64,000 nt of DNA from RGIG3009 sp045595445 (GTDB lineage: Bacteria; Bacillota; Clostridia; Oscillospirales; Acutalibacteraceae), in NCBI GenBank assembly GCA_045595445.1, contig JAZOAK010000002.1, positions 1 through 64,000 of the forward strand, read 5' to 3'. The translations under genes were made by a program, and so were the position numbers. The notes beneath the pieces are model-generated. The model worked only from the letters and a program-made list of their open reading frames with translations, did not search any database and was not told the origin of the DNA. This document shows positions 34,170-42,859 of the stretch, one piece after another (the stretch's first letter is position 1; every line of letters starts with the position of its first letter).

Positions 34170-34940
34170 TCAGCCTCCAATGTACGCTTTGATAACCTCG
34201 GGATCGTTGAGTGCTTCGGCGGGGGTGCCTTGCGCTAACATCGTACCGAAATTCAAAACCGTAACCTCATCACACAAACCGGACACGAATTTCATATCGT
34301 GCTCGATCAGCAAAATGGTCATATCAAAATTGTCGCGGATATACCGAATGATGTTCATAAGGTCTTCCGTTTCGTGAGGGTTCATGCCTGCAGCCGGCTC
34401 ATCTAACAAAAGCAACTTCGGATTTGTAGCGAGTGCACGAGCGATCTCCAATTTGCGTTGTTTGCCGTACGGCAGGTTGCAGGAAAGGTTATTACGCTCT
34501 TCCTCCAAATCAAAAATACGCAGAATTTCCTTGGCACGTTCGCGCATTTTGCGTTCGTTCTTAAAGAAACGCGGCAAGCGGAACATACTGGTAAAGGGAT
34601 TACACTTAAATTCCGGCTGATTGTGTAGACCGACCATCACGTTGCGGATCACACTCATATTATTGAACAAGCGAATGTTCTGGAAGGTGCGCGCAATTCC
34701 TTTATGATTGATCACTTCCTGCTTCTTGCCTGTGAGATCCTCACCCTCCAAGTAGAAAGAACCGGTAGTCGGCGTGTATACGCCGGTCAACATGTTAAAA
34801 ACCGTTGTTTTACCGGCACCGTTCGGGCCGACCAAACCATATAATTGACGTTTGCGAATCTGCAAATTCAAGCTTTGAACCGCGTGCAGACCACCGAAGG
34901 AGATACCCAGATTTTTCGTTTCCAAAACGATATCTGACAT
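34170..34940 (-). CDS. livG: Branched-chain amino-acid ABC transporter ATPase LivG
   Basis: 256 aa. Walker A GPNGAGKTT, GIARTFQNIRLFNNMSVIRNV, Walker B LLLLDEPAAGMNPHE and IEHDMKFVSGLCDEV are typical of LivG. The signature position reads NLPYGKQRKLEIARAL, the normal LivG variation. The start codon overlaps the livM stop by one base (TGATG), indicating translational coupling. Confidence 0.93.
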   Translation of the reverse strand: MSDIVLETKNLGISFGGLHAVQSLNLQIRKRQLYGLVGPNGAGKTTVFNMLTGVYTPTTGSFYLEGEDLTGKKQEVINHKGIARTFQNIRLFNNMSVIRNVMVGLHNQPEFKCNPFTSMFRLPRFFKNERKMRERAKEILRIFDLEEERNNLSCNLPYGKQRKLEIARALATNPKLLLLDEPAAGMNPHETEDLMNIIRYIRDNFDMTILLIEHDMKFVSGLCDEVTVLNFGTMLAQGTPAEALNDPEVIKAYIGG

Positions 34941-36088
34941 CAGTTGTCCCTCCTATCTTTCAAGCCTTTATCCGGTTCGTAATTTGTCGGTGTGACATCG
35001 ACCGATAGCAGTTCATCCATCTGTATCTTGGTCGGCACGCGATCCCAAGCCGCGTCATCATCCTTGATTTTTTCGGGCGAATGCTTTCTTTCGAACAAGC
35101 GACGGAAGTTGAGTTTTTCTTTAATTGCACGGAAAACCGGTGCGTTATTGAACAGAACCACAACGACCAAAATGATAGCATAGATCAACAGTTTTAACGC
35201 AGCTAAATTACCCGTCAACTCATTTTGCAAGACAAAGTTCACGTAGGTAATAAGCGTAGCAGCCAAAATGGAACCCGTGATATTACCCATACCGCCAAGC
35301 ACAACCATAACCAAAATTTCAATGGAGTAGTTGTACGAGAAGAACGAATACATAACAGGGGTCGTTTGATGGCCGTATAACACACCGGCAACACCGGCAA
35401 AGAACGCTGCAAAAACAAACACAAACAGCTTATAGTAGGTAACGTTGATACCCATTGCTTTTGCAGCGATCTCGTTATCACGAATAGCGGTGATAGCACG
35501 ACCATGCTTACTGCGAATTAAGTTTTGTGTCACAACCAACGTGATCAGCACAACGATAAAGGAAATGATCAACAACGTGGGCTTTGTGGAACTGAAAATC
35601 TTGTTCACCATCAAGCCTTTTGCGCCACCGAAATTCGGCAAATTCTTAAAGATATTACGAACAATCTCACCGAATGCCAACGTGGCAATCGCCAAGTAGT
35701 CACCTTTAAGGCGAAGCGCCGGCAAGCCGATGATAAAGCCGAAAAATGCCGCCACCAGACCACCAACAAACATCGTCACAATCAAAACGAGAACCGGACT
35801 ATCGATTAAACTGTTCAAATAATTGGCAAGATAACAGCCAATGTAAGCGCCGACACACATAAAACCGGCGTGACCGAGGCTGAGTTCACCCAAAAAACCA
35901 ACGACTAAATTGAGTGAAACCGCCAGTATAATGCTATACGCCACACGATTCAAAAGAGAAACGTCACTACGACCGAGCGCATCAACAAAACTGAGGATAA
36001 CGATCAAAACAAGTGCCGCTGCAGCGATAATCCAGTTGATGTGGTGATGCAACTTAAACGAGGAACGTTTGGTTTGTAAATTACCCAT
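34940..36088 (-). CDS. livM: Branched-chain amino-acid ABC transporter permease LivM
   Basis: 382 aa with AGAAGGTG site. About nine to ten helices; SLNLVVGFLGELSLGHAGFMCVGAY and AIRDNEIAAKAMGINVTYYKL (coupling loop) are LivM signatures. The C-terminal 65 residues after the last helix form a charged cytosolic extension (ERKHSPEKIKDDDAAWDRVPTK), longer than in many homologues. Starts 6 nt after livH. Confidence 0.92.
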   Translation of the reverse strand: MGNLQTKRSSFKLHHHINWIIAAAALVLIVILSFVDALGRSDVSLLNRVAYSIILAVSLNLVVGFLGELSLGHAGFMCVGAYIGCYLANYLNSLIDSPVLVLIVTMFVGGLVAAFFGFIIGLPALRLKGDYLAIATLAFGEIVRNIFKNLPNFGGAKGLMVNKIFSSTKPTLLIISFIVVLITLVVTQNLIRSKHGRAITAIRDNEIAAKAMGINVTYYKLFVFVFAAFFAGVAGVLYGHQTTPVMYSFFSYNYSIEILVMVVLGGMGNITGSILAATLITYVNFVLQNELTGNLAALKLLIYAIILVVVVLFNNAPVFRAIKEKLNFRRLFERKHSPEKIKDDDAAWDRVPTKIQMDELLSVDVTPTNYEPDKGLKDRRDN

Positions 36089-36094
36089 CGTGCA

Positions 36095-36955
36095 TCACAC
36101 CTTCTCTCTTCTTCTCACGCCCATCAAGCCGATCGGTCTGACAAGCAAAATGAGGATCAACAGACCAAATTCAATGGCTGTCGTATAAGGGTTAAGTACC
36201 GGAATACTGGTGCAAATTTTTTCCACCAATCCCAACAACACACCACCGACCATCGCACCGGGAATGGAACCGATGCCACCGATAACCGCCGCCGCAAAGG
36301 CCTTGATACCGGGCATAGCACCAAGCGTCGGACTTACGGAAGGAATTTGCAATAAGTAGAAGAAACTGGCACACGCCGCCAACGTGGAGCCGATGGCGAA
36401 AGTAATCATAATAATACGGTTAACGTTTACACCCATCAGTTGTGCTGCACCTTTATCCTCCGATACCGCCAACATCGCGCGACCGGTACGAGTGCATTTC
36501 ACAAACAACGTTAACCCAACCATAAGCAGGGCACCCACGCCCAGTGTAATCACTGTGCGCAGTTCAACCTGGAAATTTCCGATTTGAAGACTTCCTAACG
36601 AGGGCAATGTGATCGGCTGCGATTTCGAGCCGAAAATCAACTGAGCCGTACCTTGCAGGAAATAGCTGACACCGATTGCGGTAATCAAGACCGCCAACGG
36701 AGACGCAGAACGCAACGGCTTATAGGCAAGCTTTTCAATGACCACACCCGTGACCGCGCAAAGAAGAACTGAAACAACAAGAGCAAGCAACAAATTGGTG
36801 CTCGCCAACGTAACGAAAATAGCATAAGCACCCACCATGATAATATCACCGTGGGCAAAATTCAGCATTTTAGCAATACCGTATACCATAGTGTAACCAA
36901 GCGCGATCAACGCATAGATCGCACCAAGGCTGAGACCGTCTAAAATAGTACTCAT
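36095..36955 (-). CDS. livH: Branched-chain amino-acid ABC transporter permease LivH
   Basis: 286 aa, AAGGAG site. Typical LivH start LDGLSLGAIYALIALGYTMVYGIAKMLNFAHGDIIM, coupling region SEDKGAAQLMGVNVNRIIM, and AFAAAVIGGIGSIPGAMVGG. Forms the channel with LivM. Preceded by a strong intergenic hairpin separating it from the binding-protein gene. Confidence 0.93.
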   Translation of the reverse strand: MSTILDGLSLGAIYALIALGYTMVYGIAKMLNFAHGDIIMVGAYAIFVTLASTNLLLALVVSVLLCAVTGVVIEKLAYKPLRSASPLAVLITAIGVSYFLQGTAQLIFGSKSQPITLPSLGSLQIGNFQVELRTVITLGVGALLMVGLTLFVKCTRTGRAMLAVSEDKGAAQLMGVNVNRIIMITFAIGSTLAACASFFYLLQIPSVSPTLGAMPGIKAFAAAVIGGIGSIPGAMVGGVLLGLVEKICTSIPVLNPYTTAIEFGLLILILLVRPIGLMGVRRREKV

Positions 36956-36986
36956 AACACGCTCTCCTTAGACGAGATAAGACAAG

Positions 36987-37020
36987 GTCTGACCGGGAGG
37001 GGGTTCCCTCCCGGTCAGAC
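36987..37020 (-). promoter_or_regulatory. Intergenic stem-loop livK-livH
   Basis: Perfect 15-bp stem GTCTGACCGGGAGGG (36987-37001) with 37006-37020, loop GGTT. No T-run follows on the minus strand, so it probably protects livK mRNA or partly attenuates downstream genes. Confidence 0.65.
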
Positions 37021-37038
37021 AAAACAGCAGAAATAAAC

Positions 37039-38148
37039 TTAGTTAACTTCTACGATCTGGGGAACCTTGGTGCAAGCACCGGAAGCATCCCACTTCATTT
37101 CACCGGTAGCACCGTTCAGTGTGAAGGAAGAATCGGTGATTGCTTTCTTTACCGCTTCACACAGCTCGCTGACTTCAATATCGGCATCGGTGATGTTAGC
37201 AGCTTTCATTGCCTCATAGATGGCATAGATCGCATCATAACCGTCAGCAGCAAACTGGTCGGGGGTCGCATTATACTTTGCTTTGTAAGCCGCAACAAAC
37301 TTCGACGGAACTTCGTCCGTGCTGTTTACGTCAAAAGGCGTGACGTAGGAAATCTTGTTGGTAACGGTACCATCGATCTGATCGGCAACGCCGTCCAAAC
37401 CATCACAACCGAACAAGACAGCTTTACAACCCTTGGCAACGCAAGCCTTAGCAATCAAGCCGGCTTCGGTGTAATAGATAGGCAAGAAGATCGCATCGCA
37501 ATCTTTTAACGCTTCTACCTGAGTAGAGAAGTCCTTTTTGTTTTCCGCGTCAAAGGACTGCTCGATGTAGGTGATATTCTTCGCCTTCATAGCATCTTTG
37601 AACGCCGCATAGATACCGCTGGAATAATCGTCACTGCTGTCGTAGATCGCACCGATTTTTTTGTAACCGGCTTTTACCAACTCATCAACAGCCAGAACGC
37701 CCTGATCGGGGTCACCGAAGCAAACGCGGAACGCGTTGGGACGGTTCTCGATGACGTTGGCAGCCGAAGCAGAAGGCGTGATGAAGAACAGATTGTCTTC
37801 AACAGACTTCGCAGCAAAGGACTCGCAGGAACCGGAAGTGACACTACCGAGCGAGATCTGCATACCTTCATCCATCAAGCTGTCATAACCGGTAGCAGCA
37901 TCACCGGCTGTGGCTTTGTCGTCTTTCATCACGAACTTGAGATTAATGCCGTTCAAACCACCGGCGGCATTGATTTCTTCCACCGCGAGCATAGCGCCGT
38001 TATTAACGGAGATGCCGTATGAAGACGCATCGCCGGTCAACGGGCCTGTTGCACCGATAAAAATCTCATTTGCCTTTTCGTCACCGCAACCGGCAAAGCA
38101 GGTCACGATAAAGAGCGCTGCAAGAAGCAAGCTAAGAACTTTTTTCAT
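37039..38148 (-). CDS. livK: Branched-chain amino-acid binding lipoprotein
   Basis: 369 aa from ATG 38148 (MKKVLSLLLAALFIVTC), AAAGGGG site. Lipobox FAGC places it on the outer membrane face. Type I periplasmic-binding fold with IFIGATGPLTGDASSYG, VEEINAAGGLNG and FITPSASAANVIE. High-affinity receptor for the livHMGF transporter; exact ligand (Leu/Ile/Val or other) not determined. First gene of the operon. Confidence 0.9.
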   Translation of the reverse strand: MKKVLSLLLAALFIVTCFAGCGDEKANEIFIGATGPLTGDASSYGISVNNGAMLAVEEINAAGGLNGINLKFVMKDDKATAGDAATGYDSLMDEGMQISLGSVTSGSCESFAAKSVEDNLFFITPSASAANVIENRPNAFRVCFGDPDQGVLAVDELVKAGYKKIGAIYDSSDDYSSGIYAAFKDAMKAKNITYIEQSFDAENKKDFSTQVEALKDCDAIFLPIYYTEAGLIAKACVAKGCKAVLFGCDGLDGVADQIDGTVTNKISYVTPFDVNSTDEVPSKFVAAYKAKYNATPDQFAADGYDAIYAIYEAMKAANITDADIEVSELCEAVKKAITDSSFTLNGATGEMKWDASGACTKVPQIVEVN

Positions 38149-38180
38149 GTATATACCCCTTTTCAATAAAGATACTAAGT

Positions 38181-38210
38181 ATTATATCAACAATCACCGC
38201 GTGCTGTCAA
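38181..38210 (-). promoter_or_regulatory. Promoter of liv operon
   Basis: Minus strand TTGACA (38205-38210), 18-bp spacer, TATAAT (38181-38186). Confidence 0.82.
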
Positions 38211-38245
38211 GCAACTTTCGATGTTTTTTTACCATAAAAAGCAAG

Positions 38246-38269
38246 AAAACCGCCCAAAAGGGCGGTTTT
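38246..38269 (-). terminator. Terminator of zinc-ribbon gene
   Basis: AAAACCGCCC with loop AAAA and GGGCGGTTTT, right after the stop at 38280 on the minus strand. Confidence 0.82.
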
Positions 38270-38279
38270 TGAAAAGCAA

Positions 38280-38558
38280 TTAGTTCTCGCCTCTCATGCT
38301 TGCGAAGCACTCGCTGCAATACACGGGGCGGTCCTCACGGGGCTTGAAAGGCACTTTCGCCTCTTTGCCGCAGTTGGCACAGATAGCCGTGTGCATCTCT
38401 CTTTCAGGTCTCGCTGCGTTCTTCCGAGCGTCGCGGCAAGCCTTGCAGCGCTGGGGCTCGTTTACAAAGCCTTTCTCAGCATAGAACTCCTGCTCACCGG
38501 CGGTGAACACAAATTCTTCGCCGCATTCCTTGCAGATCAGAGTCTTGTCTTCGTACAT
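38280..38558 (-). CDS. Small double zinc-ribbon protein
   Basis: 92 aa from ATG 38558 (MYEDKTLICKECG) with GTGAGGT upstream. Four CxxC pairs: CKEC, CKAC, CANC and CSEC, making two treble-clef or ribbon zinc sites. The second has VPFKPREDRPVYCSECF, a motif of a small family widespread in Firmicutes and other phyla. Likely nucleic-acid or protein binding; no known function. Single gene between liv and a sigma factor gene. Confidence 0.75.
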   Translation of the reverse strand: MYEDKTLICKECGEEFVFTAGEQEFYAEKGFVNEPQRCKACRDARKNAARPEREMHTAICANCGKEAKVPFKPREDRPVYCSECFASMRGEN

Positions 38559-38685
38559 GTGTCTTACCTCACTTGTAATAATGTTTGCCCTGCAACGGAA
38601 TAAGATCGGCACCTTTTGAAAAGCAACGCTCTAATTTGGCTGCCCGGCATATTGTGAAACGGTGTACATCCGTTTACAACCAGAG

Positions 38686-39255
38686 TTAAATAAGTATGGA
38701 GGCTAATTTGCGGCGCAAGCGCTGATGCGCATTGTCCACCGCTTTTTCGGTAATATTCAAACGTTCGGCGATCTCACGATACGAGTAACCGCTTAACCGC
38801 GCCATCAGCACACGATATTCGAGCGAACTGAGGCCATCGCGCAATCGGTTGTTCAACTGCTCAAATTCCTCTTGGCGCACTAAAAGTGAAGCAGGATCCA
38901 CACCACCGATAAGATCGGCAAGCTCGTCCTCCTCATCTAAGGACTGCATCTGTGCCCCGTTGCGGCGCCGCAAAGCGGATACCATACGGTTGCGTGCACA
39001 GGCATACGCATATGTTCGGAAAGCAACCTCCGCTGAAGAACGATAGGTCTGTACGGCAGACAGAATCCCTAACAATCCTTCTTGAACAAGATCCTCAGAT
39101 TCCGAAACATCGCAACAATAGTTAGCCGACAACGATTTGAGCATCCCCGAACACCGAGATACCAAACGCGTAAATGCTTCCTCATTCTTTTCGCGTGCCA
39201 GAACAACCAACTGTTCATCGCTGAGATCGTTCAAGCTTGTTACAAGGGCGTTCAA
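38686..39255 (-). CDS. Sigma-70 family factor, SigH-like
   Basis: 189 aa from TTG 39255 with GAGGTG 7 nt upstream. Region 2 SEDLVQEGLLGILSAVQTYRS and FRTYAYACARNRMVSALRRRN; region 4 LSSLEYRVLMARLSGYSYREIAERLNITEKAVDNAHQRLRRKL. The wording around EEFEQL and KAVDNAHQR resembles sigma-H (Spo0H), which starts sporulation, but it is about 30 residues shorter than the Bacillus protein. Strong own promoter. Could also be a paralogous stress sigma factor. Confidence 0.75.
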   Translation of the reverse strand: MNALVTSLNDLSDEQLVVLAREKNEEAFTRLVSRCSGMLKSLSANYCCDVSESEDLVQEGLLGILSAVQTYRSSAEVAFRTYAYACARNRMVSALRRRNGAQMQSLDEEDELADLIGGVDPASLLVRQEEFEQLNNRLRDGLSSLEYRVLMARLSGYSYREIAERLNITEKAVDNAHQRLRRKLASILI

Positions 39256-39295
39256 GCAAGATCACCTCAAACTAACACACTCCATAACAGAATAC

Positions 39296-39324
39296 AGTAT
39301 AGCGTAGCTTTTTTGAAAAGTCAA
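39296..39324 (-). promoter_or_regulatory. Promoter of the SigH-like gene
   Basis: Minus strand TTGACT (39319-39324), 17-bp spacer, TATACT (39296-39301). Confidence 0.78.
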
Positions 39325-39418
39325 CACCTTTTTGAAAAAGAATTAGACAAGTTGTGGAAAAATTGTCAAAATAATCAAAATAATTTCTCAATATTGCACA
39401 AAATGACTAAAATCGACT

Positions 39419-40810
39419 TTATTTTCCCATTAAATATTCGTGTATAGACGCAGCAGCTTTCTTGCCTGCTCCCATAGCCAAGATTACCGTAGCGGCACCG
39501 GTCACGGCGTCACCGCCGGCATATACCCCCTCGCGAGTCGTTTGGAGGGTATCTTCGTTCACAATCAAACCGCCGCGACGGTTTGTTTCCAAACCGGGGG
39601 TCGTCGTGCGAATCAAGGGATTCGGCGAATTGCCGATTGCTGCAATCACCATGTCTACGTCTAACTGATGGTTGCTGTCCTTAATCTCTTGGGGGCGACG
39701 TCTACCCGATTCGTCCGGTTCAGTAAGTTCCATCGACACACATTCCAGCGAAGTAACAAAGCCTTTTTCATCACCATGTACCGCTATGGGTGCCGTCAAG
39801 AACAGAAATTCAATTCCCTCTTCTTTCGCGTGGTGGATCTCTTCCAGACGAGCCGGCATCTCTTCTTCCCCGCGACGATACACGACGTAAACCGTTTCAG
39901 CGCCCAGGCGCTTAGCGCAGCGCGCTGCATCCATGGCAACGTTACCGCCACCCACGACCGCCACGCGTTTCGCACGCGGTACCGGAGTATCGTAGTCCTC
40001 CCGATAACCTTTCATAAGATTGATGCGCGTCAAGAACTCGTTTGCCGAAAGTACACCGAGCAAACCTTCGCCCGGAATGTTCATGAAGCTCGGCAGTCCC
40101 GCGCCACTTCCAACGAATACTGCTTCGTACCCTTGCTCAAAGAGTTCGTCAATGTCTAAGATCTTGCCAATCACCATGTTTGTCTGAATATCAACACCGG
40201 CATCTTTAAGGGCAGCGATCTCTTTTTGAACGATATCTTTCGGCAAACGAAATTCGGGAATGCCGTACATTAACACACCGCCTGCGGTGTGAAACGCCTC
40301 AAACACCGTAACGTCGTAACCGTGCTTATTCAAATCGCCCGCGCAAGTGAGTCCCGCAGGACCGGCGCCTACCACCGCTACGCGATGGCCGTTGCGCGAC
40401 GGCACATCGGGGTTGGTCGCTTGCGCTTTCACGTGCATATCCGCGGCAAAACGTTCCAGCCTGCCGATAGCCACCGGTTCGCCCTTAATGCCACGTACGC
40501 ACTTCGCTTCACACTGCTTCTCTTGCGGACACACACGACCGCAAACCGCCGGCAATGCGTTGGTTCCGCGAATGACCTGATAGGCACCTTCAAAGTCACC
40601 GCTCACAATCTTTTCAATAAAATTCGGAATTTGAACGTTTACGGGACATCCCGATACACACGGCTTATGTTTGCAATTCAAGCAACGCTGTGCCTCATTG
40701 AGCGCCATTTCCTCTGTATACCCGCAGGCAACCTCCTCAAAATTCGTGGCACGAATCTGTGGATCTTGTTCCGGCATGGGAGTCTTTTTGAGTTGATTAT
40801 TGATAGCCAT
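39419..40810 (-). CDS. nfnB: NfnB/GltD-like NADPH-dependent oxidoreductase large subunit
   Basis: 463 aa from ATG 40810, overlapping the nfnA stop by one base. N-terminal iron-sulfur motifs CLNCKHKPCVSGCPV and CGRVCPQEKQCEAKCV, FAD-binding GAGPAGLTCAGDL, and NADPH-binding GGGNVAMDAARCAKRLGA. Paired with an NfnA-type subunit, it forms the electron-bifurcating NADH-dependent ferredoxin:NADP+ oxidoreductase of anaerobes. Older annotation calls it homotetrameric glutamate synthase or sulfide dehydrogenase alpha. Confidence 0.85.
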   Translation of the reverse strand: MAINNQLKKTPMPEQDPQIRATNFEEVACGYTEEMALNEAQRCLNCKHKPCVSGCPVNVQIPNFIEKIVSGDFEGAYQVIRGTNALPAVCGRVCPQEKQCEAKCVRGIKGEPVAIGRLERFAADMHVKAQATNPDVPSRNGHRVAVVGAGPAGLTCAGDLNKHGYDVTVFEAFHTAGGVLMYGIPEFRLPKDIVQKEIAALKDAGVDIQTNMVIGKILDIDELFEQGYEAVFVGSGAGLPSFMNIPGEGLLGVLSANEFLTRINLMKGYREDYDTPVPRAKRVAVVGGGNVAMDAARCAKRLGAETVYVVYRRGEEEMPARLEEIHHAKEEGIEFLFLTAPIAVHGDEKGFVTSLECVSMELTEPDESGRRRPQEIKDSNHQLDVDMVIAAIGNSPNPLIRTTTPGLETNRRGGLIVNEDTLQTTREGVYAGGDAVTGAATVILAMGAGKKAAASIHEYLMGK

Positions 40811-41643
40811 CACGCGTTTTGTCCCCCTATAAAAGCCATGCGGCATGCGTGTTCCTGTTCCTTATATTGTCCTAAACGGTGCATTGCCTCTTCCCAATCC
40901 ACCTTGTGTGCATCAAATTCCGGCCCGTCTACACAAGCAAACTTTGTTTCACCGCCGACCGTCAGGCGGCAACCGCCGCACATCCCCGTACCGTCTACCA
41001 TAATCGGGTTCATGGACACGATGGTTTTAATACCGTACGGCTCGGTAACGTTGGCAACCGCGCGCATCATGGGCAATGGTCCGATAGCGATCACCAAATC
41101 GTATTGTTCACCGGCATCCAGCAATTCTTGCAGTTTGGCAGTGACAAAACCTTTATTGCCGTTGGAGCCGTCGTCCGTCATCACAAACAAGCGCGAGCTA
41201 ACAGCCTCCAAGTCATCCTCCAACATGATGATATCACGGTTGCGGAAGCCGGCAATCATATCCACGTGAGCGCCCAAGCGATGCAGGGCCTTGGCTTCCG
41301 GATAGGCGATTGCGCACCCAACGCCGCCGCCAATCACAGCAACACGCTTATACCCGTCAAGTTCGGTCGCTTTACCCAAGGGACCGACCACATCCAGAAT
41401 GGAATCCCCCACGTTCAGTGTATCCAACAAATCGGTGGTCTTCCCCACCTTTTGATACATAATGGTAATCGTCCCGCGTTCGGGATCTTCATCTGCCAAG
41501 GTCAGCGGAATACGCTCCCCCGTTTCGTTAACGCGCAGAATAATAAACTGCCCCGCTTTGCCTTTGGCGGCAATCAGCGGTGCTTCAATTTCCATCAACG
41601 ATACAAAGGCATTCAGCGCCCTTTTATTTACAATTTTATACAT
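40810..41643 (-). CDS. nfnA: NfnA-type ferredoxin-NADP+ reductase subunit
   Basis: 277 aa with GAGGTG site. FAD/NAD-binding reductase fold: GQFIILRVNETGERIPLTLAD (FAD), VAVIGGGVGCAIAYPEAKALH (nucleotide), and a C-terminal [2Fe-2S] cluster motif DGTGMCGGCRLTVGG with a later Cys in KFACVDGPEFDAH. Small subunit of the NfnAB complex encoded with nfnB; cytosolic. Own promoter, divergent from tRNA-Tyr. Confidence 0.85.
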   Translation of the reverse strand: MYKIVNKRALNAFVSLMEIEAPLIAAKGKAGQFIILRVNETGERIPLTLADEDPERGTITIMYQKVGKTTDLLDTLNVGDSILDVVGPLGKATELDGYKRVAVIGGGVGCAIAYPEAKALHRLGAHVDMIAGFRNRDIIMLEDDLEAVSSRLFVMTDDGSNGNKGFVTAKLQELLDAGEQYDLVIAIGPLPMMRAVANVTEPYGIKTIVSMNPIMVDGTGMCGGCRLTVGGETKFACVDGPEFDAHKVDWEEAMHRLGQYKEQEHACRMAFIGGQNA

Positions 41644-41664
41644 GGTCTCACCTCAATACTCAGT

Positions 41665-41693
41665 ATGATACCATATGCTTTTTACAAAAGCAA
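41665..41693 (-). promoter_or_regulatory. Promoter of nfnAB
   Basis: Minus strand TTGCTT (41688-41693), 17-bp spacer, TATCAT (41665-41670). Confidence 0.65.
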
Positions 41694-41754
41694 GAAAACA
41701 TACGCTTTTACTAACCGAAAAATGAAAAAAAGATAATTTTTTTCAAAAGAACGC

Positions 41755-41783
41755 TTGACAATCCCACCATGACATGATATAGT
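41755..41783 (+). promoter_or_regulatory. Promoter of tRNA-Tyr
   Basis: TTGACA (41755-41760), 17-bp spacer, TATAGT (41778-41783), 19 bp before the tRNA. Confidence 0.82.
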
Positions 41784-41802
41784 AACACTTGCGTTTCGAC
41801 GC

Positions 41803-41887
41803 GGGGGAATTCCCGAGTGGCCAAAGGGGGCAGACTGTAAATCTGTTGTCAGTGACTTCGGTGGTTCGAATCCACCTTCCCCCACCA
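41803..41887 (+). tRNA. tRNA-Tyr (GTA)
   Basis: 85 nt with a long variable arm (class II), acceptor GGGGGAA/TTCCCCC, anticodon GTA in CTGTAAA at about 41837, T-arm GGTGG-TTCGAAT-CCACC and encoded CCA (41885-41887). Its own promoter and terminator make it a single-gene unit. Confidence 0.95.
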
Positions 41888-41918
41888 AAAATCCTCGTAC
41901 GATAGTACGGGGATTTTT
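41887..41918 (+). terminator. Terminator of tRNA-Tyr
   Basis: AAAAATCCTCGTAC (41887-41900), loop GATA, pairs with 41905-41918 ending in TTTTT. Confidence 0.85.
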
Positions 41919-42014
41919 ACTTTTTCACTATTACCTCTTCACTCTTCACTTTTCTCTTAATTACTCGGATTTTTGGAAAGTAATAAGTAATAGTGAATAG
42001 TGAAGAAGTAAAAT
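41916..42014. repeat. Long imperfect inverted repeat (MITE-like)
   Basis: Left arm 41916-41954 (TTCACTATTACCTCTTCACT...) is approximately the reverse complement of 41975-42014, with about 20 nt between. One transcript would form a long hairpin. It lies between the tRNA-Tyr terminator and the islet and looks like a small non-autonomous repeat element. Confidence 0.55.
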
Positions 42015-42041
42015 ACGCCAACGGCGGAATATCACTAAAAT

Positions 42042-42070
42042 CTCCGTCAAGGTGGATTCGAACGACCGAA
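42042..42070 (+). repeat. 29-bp direct repeat, left copy
   Basis: Matches 43699-43727 at 25 of 29 positions (CTCC.TCAAG.TGGATT.GAA...). The core GGTGGATTCGAA resembles the tRNA-Tyr T-arm (GGTGGTTCGAA). The two copies bracket three small genes. Confidence 0.55.
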
Positions 42071-42131
42071 AGCGTGATGCACTTGTTTAATTCTTTCGTT
42101 TATGCTATAATCAAACAAAGGCGGTGATTAT

Positions 42132-42800
42132 TTGAAATTAAGAAATGCACGATTAGATCCGATAAAATTGAAAAACAAAGAAAATTACCTTTTAGATAAA
42201 TGGGCAAAACAAGTTCCCGGTTTTATACGCGACGGATTACCTAACGCCGAACAATATGTTCTTTCTCCTATTCGCGTTTTATTCGTGCTCAAAGAAGTAA
42301 ACGGTGGGCAAGATTGGGATTTGCGGGAGTTTTTAAGAGCAGGTGCAAGAAGTCAGACTTGGAATGTTGTGGCACGATGGGCAGAGGGCATTTTGAATCA
42401 CGAAAAAGAGGTTAAATGGAGCGAGTTAGAAAGTAATAACGACGAACGTAGAAACTATATTTTACAAAAAATATGTGCTGTAAATGTCAAGAAAACATCC
42501 GGAACTGATGTTGCAGACAATAAAATCATCAAGGCGGCCGCGCAGGAGAACAAAGAGAATTTAAGAAAGCAAATCGAAATATATCAACCGGATATAATTA
42601 TCTGTTGCGGAACCGAAACACCGTATATTAAAACTATGGATGACTCGCCAAATTGGAGAATGACATCTAGGGGCATTTGGTATTTTGTAGAAACCAGTGG
42701 AACGATTGTCGTTTCCTACTCACACCCCGAAGCGCGCACAAAAGAATGCTTGTTGCACTATGGTTTACTGGATGCAATAAAAGAAATTTTGCATACATGA
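42132..42800 (+). CDS. Hypothetical protein, possibly uracil-DNA-glycosylase-like fold
   Basis: 222 aa from a TTG start with AAGGCGGTG upstream. Contains IRVLFVLKEVNGGQDWDLREFL, ILQKICAVNVKKTSG and YQPDIIICCGTETPYI, and ends with SYSHPEAR. The alternation of a hydrophobic strand followed by a polar loop, and the 'CCG.' and 'HPEAR' ends, recall UDG-superfamily proteins, but no catalytic motif can be confirmed. Lys/Asn/Ile-rich and lower in GC than surrounding genes, consistent with transfer. First of three islet genes. Confidence 0.55.
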   Translation: MKLRNARLDPIKLKNKENYLLDKWAKQVPGFIRDGLPNAEQYVLSPIRVLFVLKEVNGGQDWDLREFLRAGARSQTWNVVARWAEGILNHEKEVKWSELESNNDERRNYILQKICAVNVKKTSGTDVADNKIIKAAAQENKENLRKQIEIYQPDIIICCGTETPYIKTMDDSPNWRMTSRGIWYFVETSGTIVVSYSHPEARTKECLLHYGLLDAIKEILHT

Positions 42801-42859
42801 GACATAAATGGTCCATATACTATTTTATAATTAAAGAAAAACAAAAGAGGAGTATCGTT

